From Gilliamella mensalis (GTDB lineage Bacteria; Pseudomonadota; Gammaproteobacteria; Enterobacterales; Orbaceae), in NCBI RefSeq assembly GCF_900103085.1, contig NZ_FMWR01000022.1, positions 1-40,190 of the forward strand: a stretch of 40,190 nucleotides of DNA, read 5' to 3'. A program made the position numbers and the translations under genes. The notes beneath the pieces were generated by a model. It was not told where the DNA came from. It made no database searches and saw only the letters and a list, made by a program, of their open reading frames with translations. How positions within the stretch are numbered: position 1 is the first letter of the stretch; each line of letters begins with the position of its first letter. Of this stretch, positions 8,055 to 18,644 are shown piece by piece.

Positions 8055-8732
8055 TTAGTTGTCGAATGTGAGGGATTTTTTCTCTATAACTCTCATAATG
8101 GTGCTCAGTAAGCCATTTATCAAGAGGTATATTAGCCCTGCAACCACAAAAATAGAAAAATCATAGTAATCACCATTTAATTGATTGCTATATCCCATTA
8201 TGTCCATTACTTGGATCATTGATACTAATGCAGTACCTTTAACTACAAAAACGACTTCATTTGAATAAGTTGAAAGAGCTCGTTTTAATGCATATGGCAT
8301 GACAACTTTTAATGTTTGTTTTTTATTCATACCAAGTGCTTCACAAGCTTGCCATTGTCCTTTAGGTATGGATTTTAGTGCACCATAAAAAATTTGTGTA
8401 GTGTAAGCTGCACTATTGAAAGTTAAGGCTAAGTATGCACAAAACCAGGAGGATGAAATAAGTTCATAAAGGGCAGGCATTTTACTTAACGTATCACTAA
8501 ATTGCGAAGGTCCGTAATAAATTAAAAATAGTTGCACAAGCAGTGGTGATCCTGTAAATATAATAATATAAGTACGAATAACTTTAGTTAATACAGTTGA
8601 ATTTAATGATAATAAACATGTTAAAACAACTGCTAGTAAACCTGCCGATAGAATTCCCAAAATACCTAAGCTTAAAGTATTAGGTAGACCTTGTAGTATG
8701 ATTTTAAGGTAATAAATAAAATTATCAGACAT
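8055..8732 (-). CDS. artM: Arginine ABC transporter permease
   Basis: One of two inner-membrane permeases of the arginine importer. The 225-residue protein has about five membrane helices and the ABC-binding EAA loop ([20 protein letters not shown]). The N-terminal [17 protein letters not shown] is typical of the HisM/ArtM side of polar amino acid permeases. It follows artQ by 12 bases and is last in artPIQM, with uvrC one base beyond. Assignment as M rather than Q rests on gene order and length (222 residues in E. coli). Confidence 0.88.
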   Translation of the reverse strand: MSDNFIYYLKIILQGLPNTLSLGILGILSAGLLAVVLTCLLSLNSTVLTKVIRTYIIIFTGSPLLVQLFLIYYGPSQFSDTLSKMPALYELISSSWFCAYLALTFNSAAYTTQIFYGALKSIPKGQWQACEALGMNKKQTLKVVMPYALKRALSTYSNEVVFVVKGTALVSMIQVMDIMGYSNQLNGDYYDFSIFVVAGLIYLLINGLLSTIMRVIEKKSLTFDN

Positions 8733-8744
8733 AATACGACCTTA

Positions 8745-9518
8745 TTAACTTTTTACTGATGTTGGTTGTTCAAAATAAGTTGAACGTTTTTCTATTCGGG
8801 ATATTATTTTTTGGCTTATAATTGAAATGATTAGATAAATAATCATTGCAATCACATACCATAAAAAAGGTTGGTTGGTCCGAGCAATAATCGTTTTAGT
8901 TTGCATCATTAAGTCATTAATTGCAATTGTCGAAACTAATGCTGTATCTTTTAACAAAATTAACCACTGATTACTTAATCCAGGTAAAGCATGACGCCAC
9001 ATTTGTGGCATGATAATGCGAAACAATGTACGAGATTTACTTAGTCCAAGTACTTGAGCCGCCTGTTTTTGTCCATTTGGAATTGACTTAAATGCACCAC
9101 GAAGCGTTTGTGATGCATAGACTGCATATAATAGTGAAAGTGCAGCAACACCACATAAAAATGGGTTAATATTAAAATCTTGAATATCTAGTTGTATTGT
9201 CAATGAGGTAAAGTAAAGATTAACTGTAAAACCATCATTTAATAATATGAGTAATAAGGGTAATCCGTTATAAATAGCGACGACAATTAATAGTTCAGGT
9301 AAAGCACGAATCGTTAAATTAAATAGAGACATTAACCATGCAACAGGTTTGAATGGAGCCGATTCTAATAGTGTAAAAACAAAGGCAAAAAATATGCCTA
9401 TAATTAGCGATACTAAAGCTAATGATAATGTGATTGATGTAGCTTGCATTAATGGCAAGATATATCCATTCATCAAAGATAGAACCCAATTTGTTCCATT
9501 TGTTAGAAAGTCTGACAT
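8745..9518 (-). CDS. artQ: Arginine ABC transporter permease
   Basis: The partner permease of ArtM, from the HisQ/ArtQ subfamily, about 257 residues with five or so membrane helices. The EAA loop is visible (GQKQAAQVLGLSKSRTLFRI), as is the preceding AVYASQTLRGAFKSIP that marks these permeases. It is some 20 residues longer than E. coli ArtQ, mainly in the loop around ILLNDGFTVNLYFTSLTIQL. It is separated from artI by 100 bases holding a strong hairpin, so permease expression is probably lower than that of the binding protein. Confidence 0.88.
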   Translation of the reverse strand: MSDFLTNGTNWVLSLMNGYILPLMQATSITLSLALVSLIIGIFFAFVFTLLESAPFKPVAWLMSLFNLTIRALPELLIVVAIYNGLPLLLILLNDGFTVNLYFTSLTIQLDIQDFNINPFLCGVAALSLLYAVYASQTLRGAFKSIPNGQKQAAQVLGLSKSRTLFRIIMPQMWRHALPGLSNQWLILLKDTALVSTIAINDLMMQTKTIIARTNQPFLWYVIAMIIYLIISIISQKIISRIEKRSTYFEQPTSVKS

Positions 9519-9551
9519 AAAAAAACCGTTGTTAAATTAACGTTGTTGAAT

Positions 9552-9588
9552 TAAAAAATAAACTCGCCGCAAAATATGCGGCGAGATC
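9552..9588 (-). terminator. Intercistronic hairpin between artI and artQ (partial terminator)
   Basis: CTCGCCGC (9563-9570) pairs with GCGGCGAG (9578-9585) across a 7-base loop. On the minus strand it is followed by TTTATTTTTTAA. It lies downstream of artI and upstream of artQ in one operon, so partial read-through would give more binding protein than permease. The hairpin also protects the 3' end of artPI RNA. Confidence 0.75.
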
Positions 9589-9618
9589 ATAACGAAGTCG
9601 AGTTTTACTATTTTATAA

Positions 9619-10353
9619 TTATTTATTAAACCATTTTTTATAAATAGCGTCTAATTCACCATTTGCTTGTAGCTTATCAATAGCTTGGTTAAATTGATTC
9701 AGTAATTGATCATTGCCTTTACGAACAGCAATACCTAAACCCTCACCAAAAAATTCATGATCAGTAATTTTATCACTTAATGGTACAATATCGGTATCTT
9801 TACCTAGCCATTCACCAGCGACAATTGAACTTGATACGATTGCATCAATTCGTTTTGCTTTTAGATCTAAAAAAGCAAATTGATAACTATCGTAACTGAC
9901 TTGTTTAATATCAGGAAATTTCTCATTCAGATATTTTGGATAAGTTGTTCCTTTTTGTATGCCTACAGTTTTACCTTTTAATTGCTCAAGGTCAGTTAAT
10001 GTATCTTTTAACGTAATGAATTGAATTGAGCTATCGTCATAATAAATTTTTGTAAAATCAACCTGCTTTTTACGTTCTGCTGTAATGTCAATTCCAGCTA
10101 TAGCAGCATCAATTCGACGAGTTTTTAAACTAGGAATTAAGCCATCAAATGATTGATTGACAACTTTGCAAGAAGCTTTGATTTCATCACAAATTTTATT
10201 AATCACATCAATATCGAAACCAATAATTTCATTTTTTTCATTAGTAAATTCAAAAGGCGTATAAGTAGCTTCTGTGCCGATTGTTAAAGTGTCTGCAGCC
10301 TGAGCTACAAATGCTGTTCCTACAAGACAAATAGCTAGTAAAGTTTTTTTCAT
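9619..10353 (-). CDS. artI: Periplasmic arginine-binding protein
   Basis: Captures arginine in the periplasm and delivers it to ArtQM. The chosen start at 10353 gives a clear signal peptide, MKKTLLAICLVGTAFVAQAA, cleaved after AQA. The mature protein has the family hallmarks LTIGTEATYTPFEFTNE, IGFDIDVINKIC and IDAAIAGIDITAERKKQVDF. The frame is open a few codons upstream to a TTG, but that would spoil the signal peptide start. It lies 23 bases after artP. ArtI and ArtJ cannot be separated from sequence alone; position within artPIQM supports ArtI. Confidence 0.9.
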   Translation of the reverse strand: MKKTLLAICLVGTAFVAQAADTLTIGTEATYTPFEFTNEKNEIIGFDIDVINKICDEIKASCKVVNQSFDGLIPSLKTRRIDAAIAGIDITAERKKQVDFTKIYYDDSSIQFITLKDTLTDLEQLKGKTVGIQKGTTYPKYLNEKFPDIKQVSYDSYQFAFLDLKAKRIDAIVSSSIVAGEWLGKDTDIVPLSDKITDHEFFGEGLGIAVRKGNDQLLNQFNQAIDKLQANGELDAIYKKWFNK

Positions 10354-10376
10354 ATATCCACCCAATTTTATTTTAA

Positions 10377-11105
10377 TTAATGTGATAAATAAGCTTTAAA
10401 TTCTTCGGTTTTAGGATGGGCAAAACATTCAAGTTGTCCTTGCTCAATAATTTTACCTTGCTCCATATAAATTACTTGTGAGGCCACTTTTCGTGCAAAA
10501 TCAACTTCATGGGTAACTATAATTTGTGTAATACCTGTTTGAGAAAGTTCATTAATAATTTCAGCAATTTGCGATGTTATCGCTGGATCTAAAGCTGCTG
10601 TTGGTTCATCAAATAATAATATTTGTGGTTCCATCATTAATGCTCTTGCTATAGCCACACGTTGCTGTTGTCCGCCAGAAAGGTGGAGTGGGTAACGCTT
10701 CGCCATATCATCAATTTGTAACCTTTTTAAAATTGCCATTGCTTTATCACTAGCATCTTTTTTAGATAACTTTAGCACTTGGCAAGGTGCTTCTATCAAA
10801 TTTTCTAGCACTGTTAAATGTGGCCATAAATTATAGTTTTGAAATACCATGCCGACATTTTTACGAAGATGCCTAATTGTTGATTCACTAATTTCTTCAG
10901 AGAAGTTAAAATGCGTGTTAGCAATAGTCATCTGTCCTGATTTAGGTATTTCAAGTAAATTAAAAACTTTTAATAAAGAGCTTTTTCCTGCTCCACTTTG
11001 ACCAAGTAATACAATGGTTTCACCAAGTGGATAGCAGAGTGAAACATCATTTAAAGCCCGATGTTTTCCATAAAAACAGTTAATATGGCTTAATTCAATA
11101 TTCAT
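10377..11105 (-). CDS. artP: Arginine ABC transporter ATP-binding protein
   Basis: The ATPase that powers arginine import. All motifs are present: Walker [10 protein letters not shown] (about 35-43), Q-loop [13 protein letters not shown], signature [15 protein letters not shown], Walker [14 protein letters not shown], and the switch histidine in [10 protein letters not shown]. At 242 residues it equals the E. coli protein. It is the first gene of the artPIQM-uvrC run and has a candidate ArgR box some 50-70 bases upstream, so arginine repression is likely. Confidence 0.95.
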   Translation of the reverse strand: MNIELSHINCFYGKHRALNDVSLCYPLGETIVLLGQSGAGKSSLLKVFNLLEIPKSGQMTIANTHFNFSEEISESTIRHLRKNVGMVFQNYNLWPHLTVLENLIEAPCQVLKLSKKDASDKAMAILKRLQIDDMAKRYPLHLSGGQQQRVAIARALMMEPQILLFDEPTAALDPAITSQIAEIINELSQTGITQIIVTHEVDFARKVASQVIYMEQGKIIEQGQLECFAHPKTEEFKAYLSH

Positions 11106-11156
11106 TGTTAGTTATATGTTTTGAGTGACGCTAAATTTGATTAAATATTACTTTTT

Positions 11157-11174
11157 TTTGCATAAAAATGCAAT
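11157..11174 (-). promoter_or_regulatory. Candidate ArgR (ARG) box upstream of artP
   Basis: TGCATAAAAATGCA (11159-11172) fits the ARG-box core TGAATwwwwATTCA with one change per half-site. A second palindrome, TCTAATTTATTAGA (11174-11187), abuts it but fits the consensus poorly. ArgR control of art genes is established in E. coli; the site here is inferred. Confidence 0.5.
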
Positions 11175-11268
11175 CTAATTTATTAGACTAACGTTTTTTT
11201 TGCTATTTTTTATACTTAACAACCTAGCTACATAAAATTTTTTGACAAATTTTTATCATTAACGATGC

Positions 11269-12603
<1,335 letters not shown>

Positions 12604-12607
<4 letters not shown>

Positions 12608-13059
12608 GGTTGATAGTCCTCATCTTCTTGTGAAACTGTTGAACTTTTTGGTTCAACCTTATGACATTGTTCCGCTAAAAAAGCGGTTAAAAGTAATACG
12701 ATCAGAGAACCACCAACACAGCTAAATATAATTGGTACCCAATTTTGCAATAAAAGTGAATAATTATCCATAATTCCCATTGCAGCCGGAATGAAAAGCA
12801 ATGTCATATAACGCATGAATAGATTACAGCTATTTTTGATCCAATAGGTAGGAATTAGTTGAAATGCAAGTAGAAAAAACAGAATTAACAGACCAATAAT
12901 ACTACCGGGAATCATGATAGGTAATATTTTAGAAATAATATCACCTACCCATAGACTGAGAGTTAATATGACCAATCCTCGACCATAACTAAAAAGTGTA
13001 TAGTACAAAGAATATAGTCGATGTTTGATGGTGGCGTGTTTAGCTAGAAAATGTTTCAT
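12604..13059 (-). CDS. yohJ: LrgA/CidA-family (holin-like) membrane protein YohJ
   Basis: A 151-residue protein with four membrane helices. The core IMIPGSIIGLLILFFLLAFQ and YMTLLFIPAAMGIMDNY is the LrgA/CidA signature. It is longer than E. coli YohJ (132) because of an N-terminal basic extension (MKHFLAKHATIKHRL) and an acidic tail (SQEDEDYQP). It is first in the yohJ-yohK-sanA operon. The function is presumed as for YohK: a holin-like or small-molecule channel partner. Confidence 0.9.
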
Positions 13060-13144
13060 AACGTAAATGCTATTAATCTTAATTTAAAATTATGACTATT
13101 ATGCCTTTGATTAGAGATTTTCTTATATGATACGCCCGTCAAAA

Positions 13145-14590
13145 TTAATTACCAACTAAATAATGGCAGTAATGATAAAGTTGTTTAATTAGTGCGATTT
13201 TTTCTGGCTGATGAATATAAGTTTCTGCATATTGTTCCAATGTTAATAAGTAATCTTGGATTTTTGAGGTATTGAATTTGTCACGACAATAATCCTTCCA
13301 GATAATTTGCTCATGCTCTGTTAATGTTTGCGGATAATTTCGTGCTTTGTATCTAAAAAATAGTGTAGCTAAGCGAGGGTCATCAAACGTTATTGATAAA
13401 CTATCTAATAAGTGGATTGGAGTTGTTCGTACAGTGTTACAGCGTAACCTATCTTGGTTATTAAAAAATTTCCCATAAATTTGAGCATCAACATCAGAAT
13501 TAATAGTATTAATAGGATTATTACCATCGACATTAAATAATGCCTGCATTTTATCTTGCAATAATCTTTGATTTTGTAATAGTTTTTGTTGGTTGATTAA
13601 GCATTGCTTTATATCAATGTTAAACCGTTCGGCGTTTTCAGGTAATAAAGTTTTTAAGGGGGCAATAATAGGGCATTTGTTGGCATGAACCAATTTTAAA
13701 GGTATTCTCGATTCGCCCAATTGTAGATCTTCAGTTTTTGTATAGAGCTTTTCTTTGATTTGCTTAACGGGTAGATTGATTAAGAGATCAATATCCCCAG
13801 TTAAATCACAAATAACAGCGGCATTATTTTGCACTGGGTGCCAAATTATAGGTGCAACTAAAGATAGATTACCTCGTTGGCTACCTAACATACCTGATAC
13901 GTGAACTAGTGGTGTAAAATTAACCACATCAATAAGTTCAGAAACTTTATTTTTTTTACGTAATGAGAAGAAATAATTGAACAGTTTAGGTTGTTTTTGT
14001 TTTATTAATTTAGCCATTGCAATAGTTGCATAAACATCAGACATCGCATCATGCGCATGATCATGCTTAATGTTGTTCGCTTTTGTTAAATGTTCCAAAC
14101 GAAAACTTGGTAAGCCTTTATCATTTACAGGCCAATTAATTCCTTCTGGTCTTAGCGCATAACAAGCTCGCACTATATCAAGCAGATCCCATCTTGAATT
14201 GTCGTTTTGCCAGCAATAAGCATATGGATCATAAAAATTACGATATAAAAGATTGCGAGTTACTTCATCATCAAAACGAATATTGTTATAGCCTAGAATA
14301 CACGTATTAGGTTCACTAAAAACTTGATAAATTAGGCGAGTAAATTCAGCTTCACAAACACCTTTTTGATTGGCTTCCTGAGGTGTGATTCCAGTAATTA
14401 GTACAGCTTCAGGGTTTGGTAGATAATCTGGAGCTTGATGACAATATATAACTAAAGGATCTTCAATAATATTAAAATCCTTATCAGTCCTAACTCCGGC
14501 AAATTGGGCCGGACGGTCTAATGCTGGATGGATTCCAAATGTTTCATAATCATGGAAGTAAAAAGTTGGCTGTTTTTGGTTATTTTTCAT
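13145..14590 (-). CDS. sbcB: Exodeoxyribonuclease I
   Basis: A 3'-5' exonuclease on single-stranded DNA, used in recombination and mismatch repair. The DEDD nuclease motifs are visible: FYFHDYETFG (Asp and Glu near residue 15), LGYNNIRFDDEVTRNLLYRN, and HDHAHDAMSDVYATIAMAKL. The SH3-like and C-terminal helical domains follow (ALFFRYKARNYPQTL-type region near 400). The 481 residues match the usual 475. It is a single gene with its own upstream region. The overall match is strong; no oddities. Confidence 0.96.
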   Translation of the reverse strand: MKNNQKQPTFYFHDYETFGIHPALDRPAQFAGVRTDKDFNIIEDPLVIYCHQAPDYLPNPEAVLITGITPQEANQKGVCEAEFTRLIYQVFSEPNTCILGYNNIRFDDEVTRNLLYRNFYDPYAYCWQNDNSRWDLLDIVRACYALRPEGINWPVNDKGLPSFRLEHLTKANNIKHDHAHDAMSDVYATIAMAKLIKQKQPKLFNYFFSLRKKNKVSELIDVVNFTPLVHVSGMLGSQRGNLSLVAPIIWHPVQNNAAVICDLTGDIDLLINLPVKQIKEKLYTKTEDLQLGESRIPLKLVHANKCPIIAPLKTLLPENAERFNIDIKQCLINQQKLLQNQRLLQDKMQALFNVDGNNPINTINSDVDAQIYGKFFNNQDRLRCNTVRTTPIHLLDSLSITFDDPRLATLFFRYKARNYPQTLTEHEQIIWKDYCRDKFNTSKIQDYLLTLEQYAETYIHQPEKIALIKQLYHYCHYLVGN

Positions 14591-14976
14591 TGTGCTGCTT
14601 TGCTCGTGATTGTTATTTTATTTATTTAAATTCAATTATATATAATAATTTTTGTTTTTAGCTATTTAAGCGTTTTTTATTTGTTCACTTGCAAATGTGT
14701 ACAAATTGAGTAAGTAATTATAGTTTCATATTTGTACAGAATGTAGAAAATAAAATGGCATTAAGTGATACAGATATCAATCTGTTGTATATAATAATAT
14801 TTATAATTAATTTATAAAATATGATCTTTAATCAAATATTTTATGTGACAACGTCACTTCTAGTGGTAGACTGAATCATTAAATGAATCATAACCACATA
14901 AGTGCTCAAGCTAAATCAGTAATAAATTAGAGTAGTATAACAGTCAAGTTATATGAACTAATTAAACGTCGTTAGA
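14591..14976. other. Intergenic region upstream of sbcB, no gene seen
   Basis: Very A+T-rich and without a coding frame. It holds two inverted repeats of possible regulatory meaning: GTACAAAT (14699-14706) with ATTTGTAC (14730-14737), and ACAGAT-ATCA-ATCTGT (14770-14785). No clear terminator for sbcB or ubiT, and no RNA gene, is evident. Confidence 0.5.
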
Positions 14977-15483
14977 TTAATGAGCAGGAGCACTTTCAAT
15001 GATGTTCGCCAATTGTTCAAGTGTTAGTCTTAAAAACTTTGGCATGGCTTCTAACTCAATAGAATCCATTAAATTTTTAACGTATAGTCCTAATTCTGTG
15101 TCACCTTCAACAATTAAACGACGTTGGAAAAATAGTGTATCGGGATCTTGACGTCTGGTTGCTATCATAATTAAATCATTAGCATTACCAATAAAACTAA
15201 CATCAGCAATTTCTTCTCGACTAACAACTAATTTATTTTCGATCAAACTTACAAACCAGATAAGACCTAGATCAGTAACTTCTATTTTAAGCCAACGATT
15301 TTCTAAAAAATCGAGATCGCCATCTTCTAGGGAATGTTCAAATTGTAGTTGTAATAGCTGTTCTATGGCCCGCTTTTTCATATTAAAAGGAATGCATCGT
15401 AAGGTAAGCCCCAAAACATGGGGCGCATTATTGACAAACTGTGAATGAATCTTGCTTAAAATGTGGCTTTTTGCTCCAATCAT
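14977..15483 (-). CDS. ubiT: SCP2-domain accessory factor of anaerobic ubiquinone synthesis
   Basis: A 168-residue single SCP2 (sterol-carrier-like) lipid-binding domain, close to E. coli UbiT/YhbT (174). Diagnostic stretches are LGLTLRCIPFNMKKRAIEQL at the N-terminus and ATRRQDPDTLFFQRRL, then EGDTELGLYVKNLMDSIE. UbiT works with UbiU and UbiV in oxygen-independent ubiquinone synthesis. Those two genes, next to ubiT but divergent in enterics, are absent here. Instead its ATG abuts the stop of a Na+/H+ antiporter gene, so the two are co-transcribed. Confidence 0.82.
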   Translation of the reverse strand: MIGAKSHILSKIHSQFVNNAPHVLGLTLRCIPFNMKKRAIEQLLQLQFEHSLEDGDLDFLENRWLKIEVTDLGLIWFVSLIENKLVVSREEIADVSFIGNANDLIMIATRRQDPDTLFFQRRLIVEGDTELGLYVKNLMDSIELEAMPKFLRLTLEQLANIIESAPAH

Positions 15484-17115
15484 TTATGCATCCCCAGAAA
15501 TCATTTTTTCATAAATGTCCAAGTCGGTATTTAAATGTTCAAAAACCTCCTCGCTCACTTCGTTACGAATTTTCATTTGTAACAAAGCTGTCCGTTCTGC
15601 ACCAATTGCAACTAGACGCATACGTCTTTCTAGGTTTTCTGCTTCAAGTGCTTTTTTCTCTAAACCTTTAAGACCTGTTCGACGTCTTAATGAACCAATA
15701 ACACGTGAACCGACTTCATGTATTATTTCTTGATCCATACTGTCTTCAGTTGTTTCTTGTAGCAAATTGTTTTGCATTTTTTCCAAGCTAACAATCGCTT
15801 CTTCTGCCATATGACCCTTTACAGTTAAAATTTCATTAGCTTGTTCTGAATTATCTAAAATAACACTACCTCGTAACAAGATAGGTAATATGATTACTGC
15901 AGCAATCAATGAAATTAAAATGATACCTGTTGCAATAAAAACAAGTTGATAACGTCCACCAATTGTCATTGGAATAGATAACACACCAGCTAGAGTGATT
16001 GCTCCTCGAACCCCTGCAAATGTCGAGATTAAAAGATCTCTTGTTGAGTAATCTCTAAATGCAAGAGGCCGTTTGATACCAAATGGCATAGCCGGCATAT
16101 GTTTCATTGACCATAACCAAGCAAATCGAGTTCCCATTAATACGACAAACACAAATAAGACAATAAAACATAGCTGCCATACTTCAATTGAAGTATCGAT
16201 CTGGTTTTCAGCAAAAGTATTATTCAGAATGCTTGGTAACTGAATACCTAGTAAAACGAAGACGAACCCATTAAAAACAAATGTTAGCATTGACCATGTG
16301 CTATCTGATTGTAAACGTGCAGTTAAAGGTGCATTTCTCATCATACCAGAATGGTTAACTGTCATACCTGCACTTACTGCAGCTAAAATACCAGAACAAT
16401 GACATTCCTCGGCAATAATATAAGCAGCAAATGGAAGTAAGAATAATAATACAATCTGAATTGCAGGGTCATTGTGAGTAAGTTGATTTATTTTACGTAA
16501 AATACGTGCATATAACCAAGTAAATAAAACACCAATAGCCAAGCCACCAAGTGCAACTATAAAAAATTGCACACTCACATCAAAGATGTTAAATATTGCA
16601 TCACCCACAGCAATAGCAATAGCAAATTTCAAAGATACCAAACCTGAAGCATCATTCATCAATGCCTCACCTTCAATGATCTCCATTTTCTCTTTTTCAA
16701 TACGGCCTTTACCCACAATTCCACTTAATGCTACAGCATCAGTTGGTGATAAAACAGCAGCTAATGCAAATGTTGCTGCTAATTCAACTCCTTTTGGTAA
16801 CATCCAATAAAGTAAATAACCAACAGCAACAATTGTAATAACAACTAAAACTAGTGCTAGTCCGACAATTTCTCTCACATTGTGCACAAAGTCTTTTACC
16901 GATGTTTTTCGGCCATCAGCAAAAAGCAATGGCGGAATGAATAAAACAAGAAATAATTCTGGGTCGAATTTTACATAAACCCCAAAGGCAGCCAGTATAC
17001 AACCTAACAATATTTGCATTAGTGGCAATGGAATTTGTATTGGTAACATTTTAATAACAACGCCAGAAAGTGATACTATTAACACTAGTAGTAAAATTAT
17101 TGAAAAAAGATCCAT
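15484..17115 (-). CDS. yjcE: CPA1-family cation/proton antiporter (YjcE-like)
   Basis: A 543-residue inner-membrane antiporter very similar in layout to E. coli YjcE (549). About 12 membrane helices are visible, with family motifs ELFLVLFIPPLLFADGRKT, LSPTDAVALSGIVGKGRIEK and EALMNDASGLVSLKFAIAI, the last two carrying the Asp residues of the ion site. FAGVRGAITLAGVLSIPMT is the later conserved helix. A cytoplasmic helical tail (about 430-543) contains RVIGSLRRRTG. It probably exchanges Na+ or K+ for protons. It is first in a two-gene operon with ubiT and divergent from recO. Confidence 0.88.
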   Translation of the reverse strand: MDLFSIILLLVLIVSLSGVVIKMLPIQIPLPLMQILLGCILAAFGVYVKFDPELFLVLFIPPLLFADGRKTSVKDFVHNVREIVGLALVLVVITIVAVGYLLYWMLPKGVELAATFALAAVLSPTDAVALSGIVGKGRIEKEKMEIIEGEALMNDASGLVSLKFAIAIAVGDAIFNIFDVSVQFFIVALGGLAIGVLFTWLYARILRKINQLTHNDPAIQIVLLFLLPFAAYIIAEECHCSGILAAVSAGMTVNHSGMMRNAPLTARLQSDSTWSMLTFVFNGFVFVLLGIQLPSILNNTFAENQIDTSIEVWQLCFIVLFVFVVLMGTRFAWLWSMKHMPAMPFGIKRPLAFRDYSTRDLLISTFAGVRGAITLAGVLSIPMTIGGRYQLVFIATGIILISLIAAVIILPILLRGSVILDNSEQANEILTVKGHMAEEAIVSLEKMQNNLLQETTEDSMDQEIIHEVGSRVIGSLRRRTGLKGLEKKALEAENLERRMRLVAIGAERTALLQMKIRNEVSEEVFEHLNTDLDIYEKMISGDA

Positions 17116-17262
17116 AGCTTCTCTTTTATTTATCCTATAATCCTATTGTTTGCATTGATTATAGCGGAATTTTAGCTAAATTTCAGGTGAAAATTTGAAA
17201 AATTTATTTCTTTTTGAGTTGTGTGCGATTATTAACCAAAAATATAACTTAAAGGCATTTTA

Positions 17263-17955
17263 ATGGAAAGGTGGCAAAGAGCTTTTACACTGCATACTCG
17301 GTCTTATACCGAAAGTAGTTTATTAGCTGATTTATTTGTTGAAAATGTTGGAAAGATAACGGTGTTAGCCAAAGGGGCTAGGAGAAAGGGGTCAGCATTA
17401 AAAGGTATGTTGCAACCTTTTACTCCACTTATTGTGCAATATTCAGGCCAAGGTGAAATAAAAACATTGCGCCAAGCTGAAGCTATGTCACTTGCATTAC
17501 CGTTAGTATCTGTATTCTTATATAGCGCATTTTATTTAAATGAGCTATTACATCGAGTTTTAGTTGCAGAAACAGAAATGCCAACTCTTTTTGATGATTA
17601 TCTTAAAAGCTTGCAACAATTAGCCCAACAGGTTCCTGCTGAAAATGTGCTACGGACTTTTGAATTATCGTTATTAGAAAATTTAGGCTATCACGTCGAT
17701 TTTTTCCATTGCTGTGTAACAGGTGATAATATTATTGAGTCGATGCATTATCAATACAAAAGCGAAAAAGGTTTTATCAGCAGTTTATTACAAAATAGTA
17801 CAAGCTTTACAGGTGAGCAAGTTTTAGCGTTAGGAAAACGTCAATTTAATAACGACAATATGCTAAAAGCGGCTAAACGTTTTTCTAGAATGGCGTTAAA
17901 ACCGTATGTAGGATCAAAACCATTTAAAAGTAGAGAACTATTTTTAAAAATTTAG
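17263..17955 (+). CDS. recO: DNA repair protein RecO
   Basis: A mediator that loads RecA on SSB-coated DNA and anneals strands in the RecFOR pathway. The OB-fold N-terminus is clear (WQRAFTLHTRSYTESSLLAD, then VLAKGARRKGSALKGMLQPF), followed by the helical domain (FYLNELLHRVL, LENLGYHVDF) and the family ending RMALKPYVGSKPFKSRELF. The 230 residues compare with 242 in E. coli; only the nonconserved tail is missing. It stands alone here, not with rnc-era as in enterics. Confidence 0.95.
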   Translation: MERWQRAFTLHTRSYTESSLLADLFVENVGKITVLAKGARRKGSALKGMLQPFTPLIVQYSGQGEIKTLRQAEAMSLALPLVSVFLYSAFYLNELLHRVLVAETEMPTLFDDYLKSLQQLAQQVPAENVLRTFELSLLENLGYHVDFFHCCVTGDNIIESMHYQYKSEKGFISSLLQNSTSFTGEQVLALGKRQFNNDNMLKAAKRFSRMALKPYVGSKPFKSRELFLKI

Positions 17956-17989
17956 GTTTGCTAATTTGGGTCTTGGTTGTAATAGATTA

Positions 17990-18445
17990 TTAAATTTTTT
18001 TCAATGTTCGATTAAGTAATATATCAAGCTGATTAGCAAATTTTTCTCGCTCTTTATTGGAAAAAGTAGCTGAACCTTTAGACTGTATCCCGCTAGCTCG
18101 CATCGTTTCTATAAAATCTCGCATAGTTAATCGTTCTTTAATAGTATCAACTGTACATTGTTCTCCTCGTGGTGTAAGCACTAAAGCTCCTTTATTTAAA
18201 ACATCGGATGCAAGTGGAATGTCAGATGTAATGACTAAATCATTTTTTTTAGCCAATTCAACAATTTTATTATCTGCAACATCAAAGCCTTTTTCAACTT
18301 GCAAGCTTTTAATATAAGGTGAGAAGGGGACAGATAATCGCTGATTAGCAACTAATACAACATTAATTGCTTTTCGATTAGCTACTCGATATAAAATCTC
18401 TTTAACTGGCTTTGGGCATGCATCAGCATCAATCCAAATATTCAT
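17990..18445 (-). CDS. yaiI: YaiI/YqxD family protein (UPF0178), PIN-like fold
   Basis: A 151-residue protein from the chosen ATG at 18445 (MNIWIDADACPKPVKEIL), the standard family start. Conserved parts are the DADACP motif near the N-terminus, VADNKIVELAKKNDLVITSD, then IPLASDVLNKGALVLTPRG, and MRDFIETMRASGI. The acidic residues resemble a PIN-domain nuclease active site, but the function is unknown. It is convergent with recO with no overlap. Confidence 0.88.
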   Translation of the reverse strand: MNIWIDADACPKPVKEILYRVANRKAINVVLVANQRLSVPFSPYIKSLQVEKGFDVADNKIVELAKKNDLVITSDIPLASDVLNKGALVLTPRGEQCTVDTIKERLTMRDFIETMRASGIQSKGSATFSNKEREKFANQLDILLNRTLKKI

Positions 18446-18644
18446 AATCAGTATGTCTTTAGTATAAAATGTCAATTATAGCTGTTATTAGGAAAAAGCT
18501 GCCATTGATTTTTTGTGAAGATATTTCTTCAAGTAAACTTGACAGTTAGTATGTATTATGAATTTACTTATGTTGATATAAACTGATTCTTTCTATTTAA
18601 AATCTTAATGATAAGTGGTAGTATATTGGACCAATTTATTTATG

